A stretch of DNA of 63,172 bases from Planctomycetaceae bacterium (GTDB taxonomy: Bacteria > Planctomycetota > Planctomycetia > Planctomycetales > Planctomycetaceae), in NCBI GenBank assembly GCA_041398785.1, contig JAWKUA010000030.1, positions 1 to 63,172 on the forward strand, read 5' to 3'. This document shows positions 8,404 to 17,323 of the stretch, piece by piece (position 1 is the stretch's first letter; every line of letters starts with the position of its first letter). Both the position numbers and the translations under genes were made by a program. The notes beneath the pieces were generated by a model. The model saw only the letters and a program-made list of their open reading frames with translations, searched no databases and was not told the origin of the DNA.

Positions 8404-8786
8404 GGCAACCCCACCGCCAGCCGCAGACTGAGTTCCGCCAGATCGCCGCCGGTCACGTCACGATTTGAAAAGCCCGAAGTCTGGCGATCGTGCATCTGAC
8501 GATTTCCTGCGCAGAAGTCCGGGAGTGAAAACGCCTCACGAATGGCTGGCAGAGCAAAATCAGCGGCAATACGAGGACCTGTGGCCTGACGAAAAACACG
8601 ACGTCGTCGGGCTGTCGAAGATGAGCCGGTTACCGAGAGATTCGGCGGTCAACAAAAGCTTGAGCAAAAAGCCCAAGCCGCTACTGTAAGCCGTGCCGGT
8701 GTTCTAACCTTGGAAGCCTGCTCAACCGGACAAGCTGCAACCGTTCAAACTGGCAGAGCCTGCGAAGGTCGTGATGCAGCAGCGAA
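8284..8786 (-). repeat. tandem duplicate 2 (5' half of transglutaminase-like gene plus upstream DNA)
   Basis: Intact-side partner of the duplicated segment at 6236-6716, about 2.05 kb away. Matching landmarks on the plus strand are GCGGTCAACAAAAGCTTGAG, TGGAAGCCTGCTCAACCGG and GCCTGCGAAGGTCGTGATGC, each with a close counterpart in the other copy. The part upstream of 8403 (to 8786) holds no intact gene. Confidence 0.75.
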
Positions 8787-8792
8787 ATAACA

Positions 8793-9215
8793 TCATTCCC
8801 TTTCAACGAGTTCTCCATGTTCGGTCGCCAATAGGAGCACGCCCCGCTGCTCGTCAAGCTCCGACCATTGAATCCCCGGAAACGGCCCGTTGCCACGTGC
8901 AATCGATGTGCAGAATCGAACAGTCGTTCCAACGACAACATCCCGCCACGAGTCAACTTCATTCGCTTTGAGGTGCACGAACAGATAGTCGACAACAGCG
9001 TTGCGTCCGTCCGACAACACGACCACTGTTGAGGGCATATCGAACTGAACTCCTGGGTCGTCATCGTCGAGTCGTTCTTGTCCGCGACCATCCCGGTCCA
9101 CAGAACGGGGCGTTCGGCGAATTGTTCGGTGACCCTGCGAATCATCAAGCCCTTTACTAAACGCGTCGCCAACACTCGTAACGAAAGACGACCAGTGCTT
9201 CTGCCACGGTCTCAC
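8793..9215 (-). CDS. hypothetical protein, candidate immunity partner of the AHH nuclease
   Basis: A 140-aa frame. The last 85 residues (VVVLSDGRNAVVDYLFVHL, then a tail ending GVLLLATEHGELVERE) look like real folded protein. The N-terminal 50 residues are less convincing: an ATG at 9222 with GAGG upstream opens a different frame (MTGSETVAEALVVFRYECW) that stops after 22 codons, so a frameshift near the 5' end is possible. It lies directly after the AHH nuclease tip on the same strand (24-nt gap), the usual immunity position. No family is recognised. Confidence 0.5.
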   Translation of the reverse strand: MRPWQKHWSSFVTSVGDAFSKGLDDSQGHRTIRRTPRSVDRDGRGQERLDDDDPGVQFDMPSTVVVLSDGRNAVVDYLFVHLKANEVDSWRDVVVGTTVRFCTSIARGNGPFPGIQWSELDEQRGVLLLATEHGELVERE

Positions 9216-9239
9216 TTCCAGTCATGTCGATACCTCACG

Positions 9240-9560
9240 CTATCCCCAAGGCCCGTAGGTCCCATCTTCAATCGCCTTCCTTAACTTGTCGGCAGCATTC
9301 TGCAGCATGCGTGCCGTATCTGTTGGATTCAGATTCTTTGGAACCGAGTCCAAGTGACGTATGACATCCCGATTGTAGATCGGGTGATTGTCGATGTGGT
9401 TGATCGCTTGGCGCAGCAGGATCCCGTTGTTCTTCCCATTGATGTTGAAGCCCCCCTTCGCGGCCTTATCAAGCAATGCCCGATGTTTAGTTATTGCCTC
9501 AAGGGGAATCAGGTGATGGGCGATCTTGCCTGTTCCAGCAGATTGCATTGCATCCCGCAA
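9240..9560 (-). pseudogene. AHH-family HNH/Endo VII-type nuclease toxin tip (fragment of Rhs toxin gene)
   Basis: A 106-aa frame carrying the AHH signature at residues 14-16 (KIAHHLIPLEAITKH) and the downstream NGILLR and HIDNHPIYNRDVIRHLD elements typical of AHH nucleases, which are C-terminal toxin domains of polymorphic toxins. The nuclease domain itself is unbroken. It is not joined in frame to the upstream linker: a coherent continuation (ARRFVDELALSPEEAQRA) lies in another frame just before it. So the full Rhs-AHH gene is broken, although the tip could still be made if an internal start is used. Confidence 0.7.
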
Positions 9561-9626
9561 GGAGCTGCTCGCTGGGCTTCTTCGGGTGAGAGGGCAAGCT
9601 CATCCACGAATCTCCTTGCTGGGGCA

Positions 9627-10530
9627 TTAGCCGAACTGCTGATACTGTTGGAATGTCGGGGTCTTGCCTTGGGCTGCCGGAATCAGCGTCCCCGTGGCGT
9701 TTTCGGAATGCCGGTCCGACCTTGCGGTCGCCGGATCGTAATCAAGTTCGTAGTTGCGGCCCACCTTTCCGCCGGCTTTGGCCGCCGATGTGTGAGCAGT
9801 ATCGACAAGCGGCTCCGCCAATCGCCAGCTCCGTGAGCACTTCGATGTACTCGGGAAGCAAGGTCTCCAGTTCTTCGTAAGAGCGAGCCTGCTCAATCCG
9901 ACTGAATAGCCGGGGCGAGCCGCAAATGTCTTTTGCATTGCTAAGCAGGCCCAACGCCGCCATGAGAGCCGTAGTAAAAGCCGCGGCACCCGACAGGACC
10001 ACCAATCGCTCCCGATGCAAACCCCAGAACCGCTGTTGGCTCCACAAACACAGCGATCTTTGTCATATTCCTCGACGGATGTCAGTTCCCGTAGCTGCGA
10101 TTCGACTTCAGCACCGACCATTCCCTTCTCGAAGGCTTGCTCAAGCATCCAGACGCGCGGTCTGTCGTATCGAGGCGGCGAAACGCAAGATCGGCGAATG
10201 CCTTTTCTTCGCTTTCTCCAGTGTCGCCGCTCAAGTTCCGCGTAATGTGCAACTTGCCGCAGTTCGTGCGGTTTATTTCGCTCGCGGTAGTCTGCAGCGG
10301 CCAGAATCCGGGCCTCATTGTTTTCATAGAAGTCAACGATCCGATACGCGTCCACGATGTCCGCGGAACGACGAAACTCGTCGACAATCGTTTTCCTGTA
10401 TTCCGCTCGTAGCGGATGGAGATGAGGAATCGCCGCGTCAATGGTTGAAGCGTATTCTTCCGCGTCCCGGAAGAGTTCGTCATCGGTTCGCTCACGTTCC
10501 CGCAGCCCGCTGGGATCTGGCCTCGTTGAC
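9627..10530 (-). pseudogene. frameshifted linker region of the Rhs-AHH toxin gene
   Basis: Protein-like segments can be followed down the minus strand but only by changing frame: DPSGLRERERTDDELFRDAE through NEARILAAADYRERNKPHEL; then EEKAFADLAFRRLDT; then RVWMLEQAFEKGMVGAEVE; then a hydrophobic stretch (VVLSGAAAFTTALMAALGLL) and EELETLLPEYIEVLTELAIGG; then KVGRNYELDYDPATA to a stop at 9627. At least four frame changes are needed. The segment joins the Rhs core end at 10535 to the AHH nuclease at 9560, so all three pieces were once one gene. The hydrophobic stretch could be a pretoxin membrane segment. Confidence 0.65.
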
Positions 10531-10534
10531 TGGA

Positions 10535-10951
10535 TCAGTTGTTGCGGACGTAGCGGTAGAGGTTCAGGTCATCCTCAGCCGGATCTTCGCTCTTCAAGCG
10601 GCCGGTTTTCGGGTTGTAGTGGCGATAGTGCAGGGCGTACTCGGTTTCCGGACCGGAATTCGGGTCGCGGTGGTAGGCCAGATATTTGCCCTTGTACAAC
10701 TGCGAATTCGCCGTGCTGCCCGTCGAACTGCGAAGGTCTCCCCACGCGTCGAAGTCGTACTCGTCCGTGATCGCCTGAGCATCGTCCGTGAGCTGCCGGA
10801 CGTTGTAGATGCCGTCGAACTGGTAAAAGCTGGATTCCCCATCCCGGTGCTGGCTGATGACTTCAGCGTAGGGCTGAGGATTTTTTCCGTGGCCGCGAAG
10901 GTCGCCGAACCTAAGGCCTGCGGCAGATGAGAACATACTCTCCGGTTTCAA
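10535..10951 (-). pseudogene. Rhs repeat-associated core, C-terminal fragment
   Basis: About 120 residues match the end of an Rhs/YD-repeat core: FYQFDGIYNVRQLTDD, EYDFDAWGD, then LHYRHYNPKTGRLKSEDPAE and NLYRYVRNN. In intact proteins this is followed by a P-x-N-x-x-DPSGL signature. Here an in-frame TGA interrupts right after NN, but the signature can still be read in the other two frames (PVNEA, then DPSGLR), showing two small indels. The 5' part of the gene is missing: the fragment begins inside the palindromic element at 10945-11088. It is the remains of a toxin-delivery shell whose AHH tip lies downstream. Confidence 0.85.
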
Positions 10952-11088
10952 CGGGAGGGTCGAAGTTTGATCGCCGTGCAGGCGATCAAACGAGGGGAGG
11001 GCGTCCGAGCATCGAGAGTTCCCCGTGCGTCACCTCCCGCGATCGAACGCCTAGAACGGCATTCGATCGGCGACCCTCCCGTTGAAAC
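10945..11088. repeat. nested palindromic element with 18-bp perfect terminal inverted repeats
   Basis: GTTTCAACGGGAGGGTCG at 10945-10962 is the exact reverse complement of 11071-11088. Between them lie an 11-bp stem hairpin (10965-10991) and a GATCGAA/TTCGATC pair (11041-11068). The element truncates the Rhs core gene. It has no coding capacity and no associated transposase in the window, so it resembles a REP/MITE-type element. Its right end continues with ACGGGAGGGTGAAG, partly repeating the left-arm motif in direct orientation. Confidence 0.8.
10965..10991. repeat. 11-bp stem hairpin inside the palindromic element
   Basis: GTTTGATCGCC-GTGCA-GGCGATCAAAC, a perfect stem with a five-base loop. 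No T-run follows, so it is a structural part of the element rather than a terminator. Confidence 0.8.
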
Positions 11089-11438
11089 GGGAGGGTGAAG
11101 CAATTGCCGCTCTGCATTGGTCAATTCTCCTCTGCCGATCACTTAACGGGACGCCGCTTCCCGACGTGTCTTCGGCAGTCGGCATGCGGTTGGCTGCTTG
11201 TTGATTGGAACCGGGGGAGCATCGCCGATGGCGGTTTCGAGCGGGAAGACGCGCACCGGGTGCGGGCGTTTCGATCCGGGGAATATTGGCAGACAAATCT
11301 CGGAGAGGCGTTTATCCTTCAGGCAGACAGTTTTTTCGTCGCGTTTTTTTTTCGTCGCGGATTGTTGCCGGCGGCCTGGATTGCAGTTCCGCCGTGAACA
11401 TTCGACGGATCGAGATCGCCCGTTCGGGAGCCTGAATT
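11089..11438. other. intergenic region upstream of DUF1501 gene
   Basis: No gene is seen. It includes a T-rich direct repeat at 11331-11359, where two units made of a T-run followed by CGTCGCG stand in tandem. The promoter for the gene at 11439 must lie here, but no clear boxes were recognised. Confidence 0.5.
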
Positions 11439-12782
11439 GTGAGTTCATCGTTCACTCGCCGGATGTTTCATCGTTATTCGGCACTCAGCCTGCTGGGAGC
11501 CTCCGCTTCGGGATGGCTGCCGGCTTTAGCGGCGTCGGCGGCTCAGGCTGACGTGAAGCTGCGCCGGAAGTGCATTCTGCTGTGGATGTCCGGCGGTCCC
11601 AGCCAGATGGAAACGTTCGACCCGAAGCCCGGCCACGAAAACGGCGGGCCGACCAAAGCCATCGACACCAGTGTGGCCGGCATCCGCATCAGCGAACACC
11701 TGCCGCAGGTGGCTCAGGTGATGGACCATCTGGCGCCGATCCGGTCGATGTCGACAAAGGAAGGCGACCACGCCCGGGCGACGTATTTTCTGCGAACCGG
11801 CTATCTGCCTCAGGGCCCGATTCAGTATCCGTCGATGGGTGCGTTCCTGAGTAAGCAGCTTCGCGACGAAGACTGCGACCTGCCGTCATACGTCAGCGTG
11901 AATCCGTTTCGAGCGTTCAGTCCGGGGGCATTCGGTCCGGGGTTTCTGGGTCCGGCATGGTCTCCGCTGGTGGTTGAAGGCCAGATGGCGGGCGACGGCG
12001 AAAACCGGACGATTTCATTCGACGTGCAGAACCTGAAACCGTCGCCGAAAGTGACCGTGGAACAGACCGATGCGAGGCTGCAGTTGCTGACATCACTGGA
12101 ACACGATTTTCTGGCTCAGCGACCCGGCGGACCGGGCAGCAGCCACGTGCAGAGCTATCAGCAGGCCGTGCGCATGATGAAGTCGTCGGCGGTTGGAGCA
12201 TTCAATCTGGAAGCGGAAGACGAAACTCTGCGGGACGCTTACGGTCGCAATCCGTTCGGTCAGGGCTGCCTTCTGGCTCGACGGCTGATTGAAGAAGGTG
12301 TCTCGTTTGTTGAAGTCAATCTCAGCGGCGCCGACGGCAGCGGCAACGGAGCCGGCTGGGATACTCACGCGAATAACTTCGAACAGGTCAAGTCGCTGTG
12401 CGGAGTTCTGGACCCTGCCTGGGCCGCCCTGCTGAACGATCTGGAACAGCGAGGATTGCTGGATGTGACTCTGGTGATCTGGATGGGAGAATTCGGCCGG
12501 ACTCCGAAGATCAACGAGAATTCCGGCCGCGACCACTGGCCGGGAAGCTGGAGCACCGTGCTTGGCGGAGCGGGCATTCGCGGCGGCCAGGTTTACGGTT
12601 CCACCAGCGACGACGGTATGGAGATCGCGGAGAACCCGATGTCGGTTCAGAATCTCATGGCAACCATCTGCGCGGCGCTGGGGCTTGATCATCACGCCAT
12701 GAACCTCAGCAACATCGGCCGCCCGATCCCGCTGTCGGATCACGGTTCTGAACCGGTTTCGGCATTGCTGTCGAACGGATGA
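11439..12782 (+). CDS. DUF1501 domain-containing secreted protein
   Basis: A protein of 447 aa starting at GTG 11439, supported by GGGAG about 8 nt upstream. The N-terminus (TRRMFHRYSALSLLGASASG) is a Tat-like export signal. The body matches DUF1501, a family related to the alkaline phosphatase/sulfatase fold: ILLWMSGGPSQMETFDPKPG near 45, GWDTHANNF near 305, VIWMGEFGRTP near 345 and the GRDHWP region. DUF1501 proteins are abundant in planctomycetes and usually paired with a DUF1549/DUF1553 protein; this one stands alone here, whereas a paired copy is at 34978-36432. The activity is not established. Confidence 0.93.
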   Translation: MSSSFTRRMFHRYSALSLLGASASGWLPALAASAAQADVKLRRKCILLWMSGGPSQMETFDPKPGHENGGPTKAIDTSVAGIRISEHLPQVAQVMDHLAPIRSMSTKEGDHARATYFLRTGYLPQGPIQYPSMGAFLSKQLRDEDCDLPSYVSVNPFRAFSPGAFGPGFLGPAWSPLVVEGQMAGDGENRTISFDVQNLKPSPKVTVEQTDARLQLLTSLEHDFLAQRPGGPGSSHVQSYQQAVRMMKSSAVGAFNLEAEDETLRDAYGRNPFGQGCLLARRLIEEGVSFVEVNLSGADGSGNGAGWDTHANNFEQVKSLCGVLDPAWAALLNDLEQRGLLDVTLVIWMGEFGRTPKINENSGRDHWPGSWSTVLGGAGIRGGQVYGSTSDDGMEIAENPMSVQNLMATICAALGLDHHAMNLSNIGRPIPLSDHGSEPVSALLSNG

Positions 12783-12957
12783 TGGTTCCGCGGCAGCGGA
12801 ATTCGGACGCGCCGTTCGGACAGCGTCGCGTGAATGCGGATCGATGCACACTTTGAGGGAATCGTCGCCTCCGCGCGCTTGCTCATGTCGAATCCAGGGC
12901 GCACAATGGCCGGGCCTGTGCTTCGTCCCGCCGCCTTTTTCGACGTGAGTCCCCGCC

Positions 12958-15345
12958 ATGCTTCGACGTTTCACCGTTTCCTTCATCGCCCTGCTGTTGG
13001 TGTGTGGCAGCGCACTGAGTGGTATCCTTGTTTCGGGGGTACCCATATCGAACGCGGCTGCGGCCGCTGAAGACCAGCCGGGACAGACATCCGCTGAGCC
13101 GGCGGGCGACGGCGAAAACCTGCCGGAAGGTCATTCCAGCCACGGCGAAGTCTTCAACGAAGGGCCTCGCCAGGCGGCGCATCGGATGGACGGAGTCGGC
13201 AGCGTTCGTTTTTCCGCCACCACGGAGAAACCGGAGGCCGCCGCGTTTGTTACTCAGGGCGTCGCTCAGTTACACGGGTTCTGGTATTTCGAATCGGAGC
13301 GGTCATTCCGCCAGGCGGCCGCCATCGATCCCGGCTGTGCCATCGCGTACTGGGGCATGGCCATGTCCAATCGAGCGAACGCGGATCGCGCAAAAGGGTT
13401 TATCAAGGAAGCGATGGACCGAAAGGACAGCGCATCGCCGCGGGAGCAGCTCTACATCGAAGCTTTCGATCGCTACATCAATGCGGAGACCGACAGCAAG
13501 GACAAGAAGCGCGAGCGTGCGGAGAAATACATCGATGATCTGGAGAACCTGCTGGACGAATTTCCCGATGATATCGAAGCGAAGGCGTTCCTGTGCGAGT
13601 TCCTGTGGTCGGCGCGCGGTGATGACGTGAAGATCTCCAGCTACCTGGCCGTGAATGCCCTGATTCAGGAAATCCTGGACGTCGAACCTCTGCATCCCGC
13701 GCATCACTATCGCATCCACCTGTGGGACGGAAAAAAGCCGAAGAATGCTCTGGAATCCGCTGCTCGCTGCGGACTGGCGGCTCCTGCGATCGCTCACATG
13801 TGGCACATGCCGGGGCATATCTATTCGAAGCTGCATCGCTATCACGACGCCGTTTACCAGCAGGAAGCGTCGGCTCGAGTCGATCACGCTCACATGATGG
13901 AGAACCTGGTTCTTCCCGATCAGATCCACAACTTCGCTCACAATAACGAATGGTGCATTCGCAACCTGATCCACATCGGTCGGGTTCACGCCGCGATTGA
14001 GCTGGCGAAGAACATGATCGAAATGCCGCGGCATCCGAAATACAACCACATCGAAAAATCCGGCAGTTACAAATACGGTCGCCAGCGCCTGCTGGATGTC
14101 CTGCGGGCCTATCGGCTGCACGATGAAGTCATTCGACTTGCGGAAACTCCCTGGCTGGAAGAAACCGGTAACGACCGGGAAGACCTGCTTCTTGATCGGG
14201 CACTGGGGTCGGCCTTTGCCGCAACCGGTCGTGTGGCCGAAGCGGAGGCGATTCGTCAAAAGCTGCGGTCACTGGTGGCCGCGACGGAAGCGGAGCAGAA
14301 GAAGGCCGGCGACGACGCTGCGGAGAAGGCCACTGAACAGAAGAAGGACGATGCTGCCGTGAATAAGGCTCGCACGGACGCCGAAGCCAGGCACGATGAT
14401 CGCATCAGGGAACTGCGGCAGGTCATTGACGAAATCGACGGACGGCTGGCGCTTCATCGCGGAGAGTTCGACAGGGCACTGGAACTGTTCGAACGGGCGA
14501 AGCAGGTTCCCGCGGAGGAACACGTCGCCGCTATGCTGGCCGCCGGAAAGAATGACGCCGCCGTCGAAAAGATCGCGGATCACGCTGGCAAACGGCCGGG
14601 AGAAGTTCTGCCGCTGGTGGCTCAGATCGAAACGCTTTGGCAGGTGGGAAGAAAGGACGACGCAAGAAAGGCGTTCGATGAGCTGAGAACGATTTCTTCA
14701 ACGATCGATTCCGAGGTCCCTGTCTTCGCAAAGCTGGCGCCGATTGCTCACGAAATTGGCTTCGCCCACGACTGGCGGACTGCTCGGGTACTGCCGGATG
14801 ACCTGGGAGCGAAGCCGGAACTGGATTCGCTGGGCCCGTTTCGCTGGCAGCCGGTCAGGGCTCCCGACTGGTCGCTGCCGAACGTCGAAAACAAACCGGT
14901 GGCTCTGAGTGACTATCACGGCAAACCCGTGGTCGTGATCTTCTATCTGGGCTACGGATGTCTGCACTGTGCGGAACAGTTGCAGAAGTTTCATCCCGAA
15001 ACAGACAAGTTTCGCGAAGCGGGATTCGAGCTTGTGGCTGTCAGCACGGACCGCCAGGAAGATCTCAGCAAGGCGTATGAGAACTACGATGGCGGCTTCA
15101 AATTTCCGCTGGTGGCCGACCCGGACCTGACCGTGTTTAAAAAGTATCGGTGCTTCGATGACTTTGAACAGAAGACTCTGCACGGCACATTCGTGATCGA
15201 CGCAGCGGGACTGATCCGCTGGCAGGACATCAGCTACGAACCGTTCATGGACCCGGAATTCGTGCTGAAGGAAGCGAAACGGCAGATTGCGACGCCGCGC
15301 GATACTCCGGCCGCCGATTCGTCACTTGCCGCTGTAAAGGAGTAG
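12958..15345 (+). CDS. TPR-repeat protein with C-terminal peroxiredoxin (AhpC/TSA) domain
   Basis: A protein of 795 aa with an N-terminal signal peptide (FIALLLVCGSALSGIL). Residues 80-400 and 450-590 contain TPR-like helices, including WYFESERSFRQAAAIDPGCAIAYWG; a charged Lys/Glu/Ala-rich linker lies near 440-480. Residues 630-780 form a thioredoxin-fold AhpC/TSA domain with a CxxC pair, Cys668 and Cys671, in GYGCLHCAEQL, followed by ELVAVSTDRQEDL. It is likely an exported thiol redox protein that docks partners through the TPR region. The next gene, PurN, is unrelated in function and separated by 210 nt, so no operon is obvious. Confidence 0.9.
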   Translation: MLRRFTVSFIALLLVCGSALSGILVSGVPISNAAAAAEDQPGQTSAEPAGDGENLPEGHSSHGEVFNEGPRQAAHRMDGVGSVRFSATTEKPEAAAFVTQGVAQLHGFWYFESERSFRQAAAIDPGCAIAYWGMAMSNRANADRAKGFIKEAMDRKDSASPREQLYIEAFDRYINAETDSKDKKRERAEKYIDDLENLLDEFPDDIEAKAFLCEFLWSARGDDVKISSYLAVNALIQEILDVEPLHPAHHYRIHLWDGKKPKNALESAARCGLAAPAIAHMWHMPGHIYSKLHRYHDAVYQQEASARVDHAHMMENLVLPDQIHNFAHNNEWCIRNLIHIGRVHAAIELAKNMIEMPRHPKYNHIEKSGSYKYGRQRLLDVLRAYRLHDEVIRLAETPWLEETGNDREDLLLDRALGSAFAATGRVAEAEAIRQKLRSLVAATEAEQKKAGDDAAEKATEQKKDDAAVNKARTDAEARHDDRIRELRQVIDEIDGRLALHRGEFDRALELFERAKQVPAEEHVAAMLAAGKNDAAVEKIADHAGKRPGEVLPLVAQIETLWQVGRKDDARKAFDELRTISSTIDSEVPVFAKLAPIAHEIGFAHDWRTARVLPDDLGAKPELDSLGPFRWQPVRAPDWSLPNVENKPVALSDYHGKPVVVIFYLGYGCLHCAEQLQKFHPETDKFREAGFELVAVSTDRQEDLSKAYENYDGGFKFPLVADPDLTVFKKYRCFDDFEQKTLHGTFVIDAAGLIRWQDISYEPFMDPEFVLKEAKRQIATPRDTPAADSSLAAVKE

Positions 15346-15555
15346 GCTGTCGCTCCGTGTGCGGCTGCGGACTGCGGCGGTTCGGTGAGACATGGACGGC
15401 TTCGGGCCGCTGCGTCGACGAAAGGCCGCCGAGTGGAACGCACTGGTTTGCGTCGCAGGGTACCACTGTTCCGCCGGGTCGCCTGAAGTTCCGGACGCCG
15501 AGGAATTGCCGGGGACACCGTTCGTCCGTCAGATCAAAGTCACTGGGAACCGTCA

Positions 15556-16203
15556 TTGAGAACACTGCCCGCCATCACCGACCGCCCGGTTCGTCTGGGA
15601 GTTCTGATCAGTGGCGGAGGCACAACTCTGCAGAATTTCGTGAACTGCATGGGTGACGGAACACTGAATGCCCGGATCCCGCTGGTGATCGCCGATCAGG
15701 CGGGGTGCGGCGGCATCGAGCGCGCCGCGCGGGCGGACCTGCCGTGCATCGTGCTGCCTCGCAGGGATTTCGATTCGACGGCTGCCTTCAGCGAAGCGGT
15801 GTTCAGCGAACTGCGGCGGTGCGAAGCGGATCTGGTGACTCTGTCAGGATTTCTGTCGCTGCTGAAAATCCCCGACGACTTTCGGTATCGAGTGCTGAAC
15901 ATCCATCCGTCGCTGATTCCGGCGTTCTGCGGAAAGGGCTATTACGGTCACCGAGTGCATGAAGCGGCGATCGACCGTGGAGTCAAGATCAGCGGCTGTA
16001 CGGTGCATTTCGCGGACAACGAATACGACCACGGACCGATCATCCTGCAGCGGACGGCGGTTGTTCCCGACAACGCCGGTGCTGACGATCTGGCGCGTCT
16101 GGTGTTCGAACAGGAAAAGATCGCCTATCCGGAAGCCATCCGCCGAGTCTGTTCCGGGCGACTTTCGATCGACGGGCACCGGACCGTCTGGCAGCCTTCC
16201 TGA
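15556..16203 (+). CDS. purN: phosphoribosylglycinamide formyltransferase
   Basis: GAR transformylase, the third step of de novo purine synthesis, moving a formyl group from 10-formyltetrahydrofolate to glycinamide ribonucleotide in the cytoplasm. The 215-aa protein has the N-terminal phosphate loop VLISGGGTTLQN and the catalytic set Asn115, His117 (LNIHPSLIPAF) and Asp158 (EYDHGPII), with SGCTVHF between them. Length is normal for PurN. The start is TTG at 15556 because no ATG or GTG lies in frame near the conserved N-terminus; GGGAA upstream could serve as ribosome binding site. No other pur gene is adjacent. Confidence 0.93.
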   Translation: MRTLPAITDRPVRLGVLISGGGTTLQNFVNCMGDGTLNARIPLVIADQAGCGGIERAARADLPCIVLPRRDFDSTAAFSEAVFSELRRCEADLVTLSGFLSLLKIPDDFRYRVLNIHPSLIPAFCGKGYYGHRVHEAAIDRGVKISGCTVHFADNEYDHGPIILQRTAVVPDNAGADDLARLVFEQEKIAYPEAIRRVCSGRLSIDGHRTVWQPS

Positions 16204-16373
16204 CGCCGGGAACATCGGCCGGAAAAATGCGGGGATGCGGCTTCAAAAGTCGACTTTCGCCCGTCCTGCGCATAGGATAGCCGCAGCCCTGGCGGTGGGA
16301 TGGACGGCCTTTCCACAACGTCGGGGCTCCCTCCATTCGAAACCCGCCAGTTCAATATCCCGGAAGAAACCTG

Positions 16374-17120
16374 ATGTCAAAAATGAAGATATTGTCGTTT
16401 GCCCTGACCTGCCTGTGCATCGCGTCAGCCGGTTCGGCCGCTGACTGGGGATCCATCAAGGGGCAGATCTGCCTGAAAGGTGATGTTCCCGAGCAGGCTT
16501 TGCTGCATAAGAAGGGTGCCGACGTCAAGGATGCCGCCGTATGCGCCGCGCACGATATGATCAATCCGGAAATGATCGTCGACAAGGAAACTCACGGAAT
16601 CGCGAACGTATTCGTGTTTCTCGCGAAAGCCCCCGGCGACATTCATCCGGACGCGGCCGCGAAGGAAGACACGGTGACCTTTGACCAGAAGAACTGTGAA
16701 TTCATCCCGCACGCGCTGTTCGTTCAGGCGGGACAGACGGTGGAAGTGCTGAACAGCGACCCGGTCGCTCACAACACGAATGTGATCTTCATTCGCAATC
16801 AGCCAGCGAATGTGATTGTGCCGGCAAATACCGCAAAGGGTGCGGGCGTGGGGTTCAGCACGACGTCCAGGGAGTCACTTCCGGTCACGGTGAAATGCGA
16901 CTTTCATCCGTGGATGCGGGCTCACTGGCTGGTTCTGGACCATCCATACGCCGCTGTGACGGACAAAGAAGGCCGCTTTGAAATCAACAATCTGCCCGCC
17001 GGCGACCATGAGTTTCGGATTTGGCACGAAAAGAAGGGCTGGCTTGACCGCAAGTATTCCGTCACCGTCACGGCCGGTGAGACTCAGGAACTGGAACCGG
17101 CCTACTTCACTCTGGAATAG
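16374..17120 (+). CDS. exported cupredoxin-like protein
   Basis: A protein of 248 aa with a signal peptide (ILSFALTCLCIASAGSAADW). Residues 110-190 have a type-1 copper centre in cupredoxin order: His in PVAHNTNV, then Cys, His and Met in VKCDFHPWMRAHW. A carboxypeptidase-regulatory-like beta-sandwich closes the protein (TDKEGRFEINNLPAGDHEF). Related proteins are annotated as plastocyanin-like or methylamine-utilisation-like and probably carry electrons in the periplasm. A GC-rich hairpin without T-run (17172-17189) lies after the gene and is at best a weak terminator. Confidence 0.88.
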   Translation: MSKMKILSFALTCLCIASAGSAADWGSIKGQICLKGDVPEQALLHKKGADVKDAAVCAAHDMINPEMIVDKETHGIANVFVFLAKAPGDIHPDAAAKEDTVTFDQKNCEFIPHALFVQAGQTVEVLNSDPVAHNTNVIFIRNQPANVIVPANTAKGAGVGFSTTSRESLPVTVKCDFHPWMRAHWLVLDHPYAAVTDKEGRFEINNLPAGDHEFRIWHEKKGWLDRKYSVTVTAGETQELEPAYFTLE

Positions 17121-17323
17121 TGGACGGCGCAGCGTGCTTTGATTAAAGCGGCGCGCCCGGCTGAAATCTCACCGGGGCAGAATCCCCGGGGCACGCGGGA
17201 CAAGTTCGGCGAGGCCGGGGTTCGTCCCGTGAAGGCCATCCGGCGGCTGAAGTGCAGTGACGACCGCCGACGCGATATCTGATAATCGCCGGCTTTGCAT
17301 CGGTGATCCGGAGTGAGTCTTCC

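Noticed and set aside
10945..11088. Insertion sequence ends
   Set aside because: The inverted repeats are perfect but enclose only 108 nt with no transposase; treated as a non-autonomous palindromic element.
12093..13046. 317-codon minus-strand frame
   Set aside because: Antisense to DUF1501 and the start of the TPR-peroxiredoxin gene.
17172..17189. Terminator after the cupredoxin gene
   Set aside because: CCGGGG-CAGAAT-CCCCGG forms a hairpin but has no T-run.
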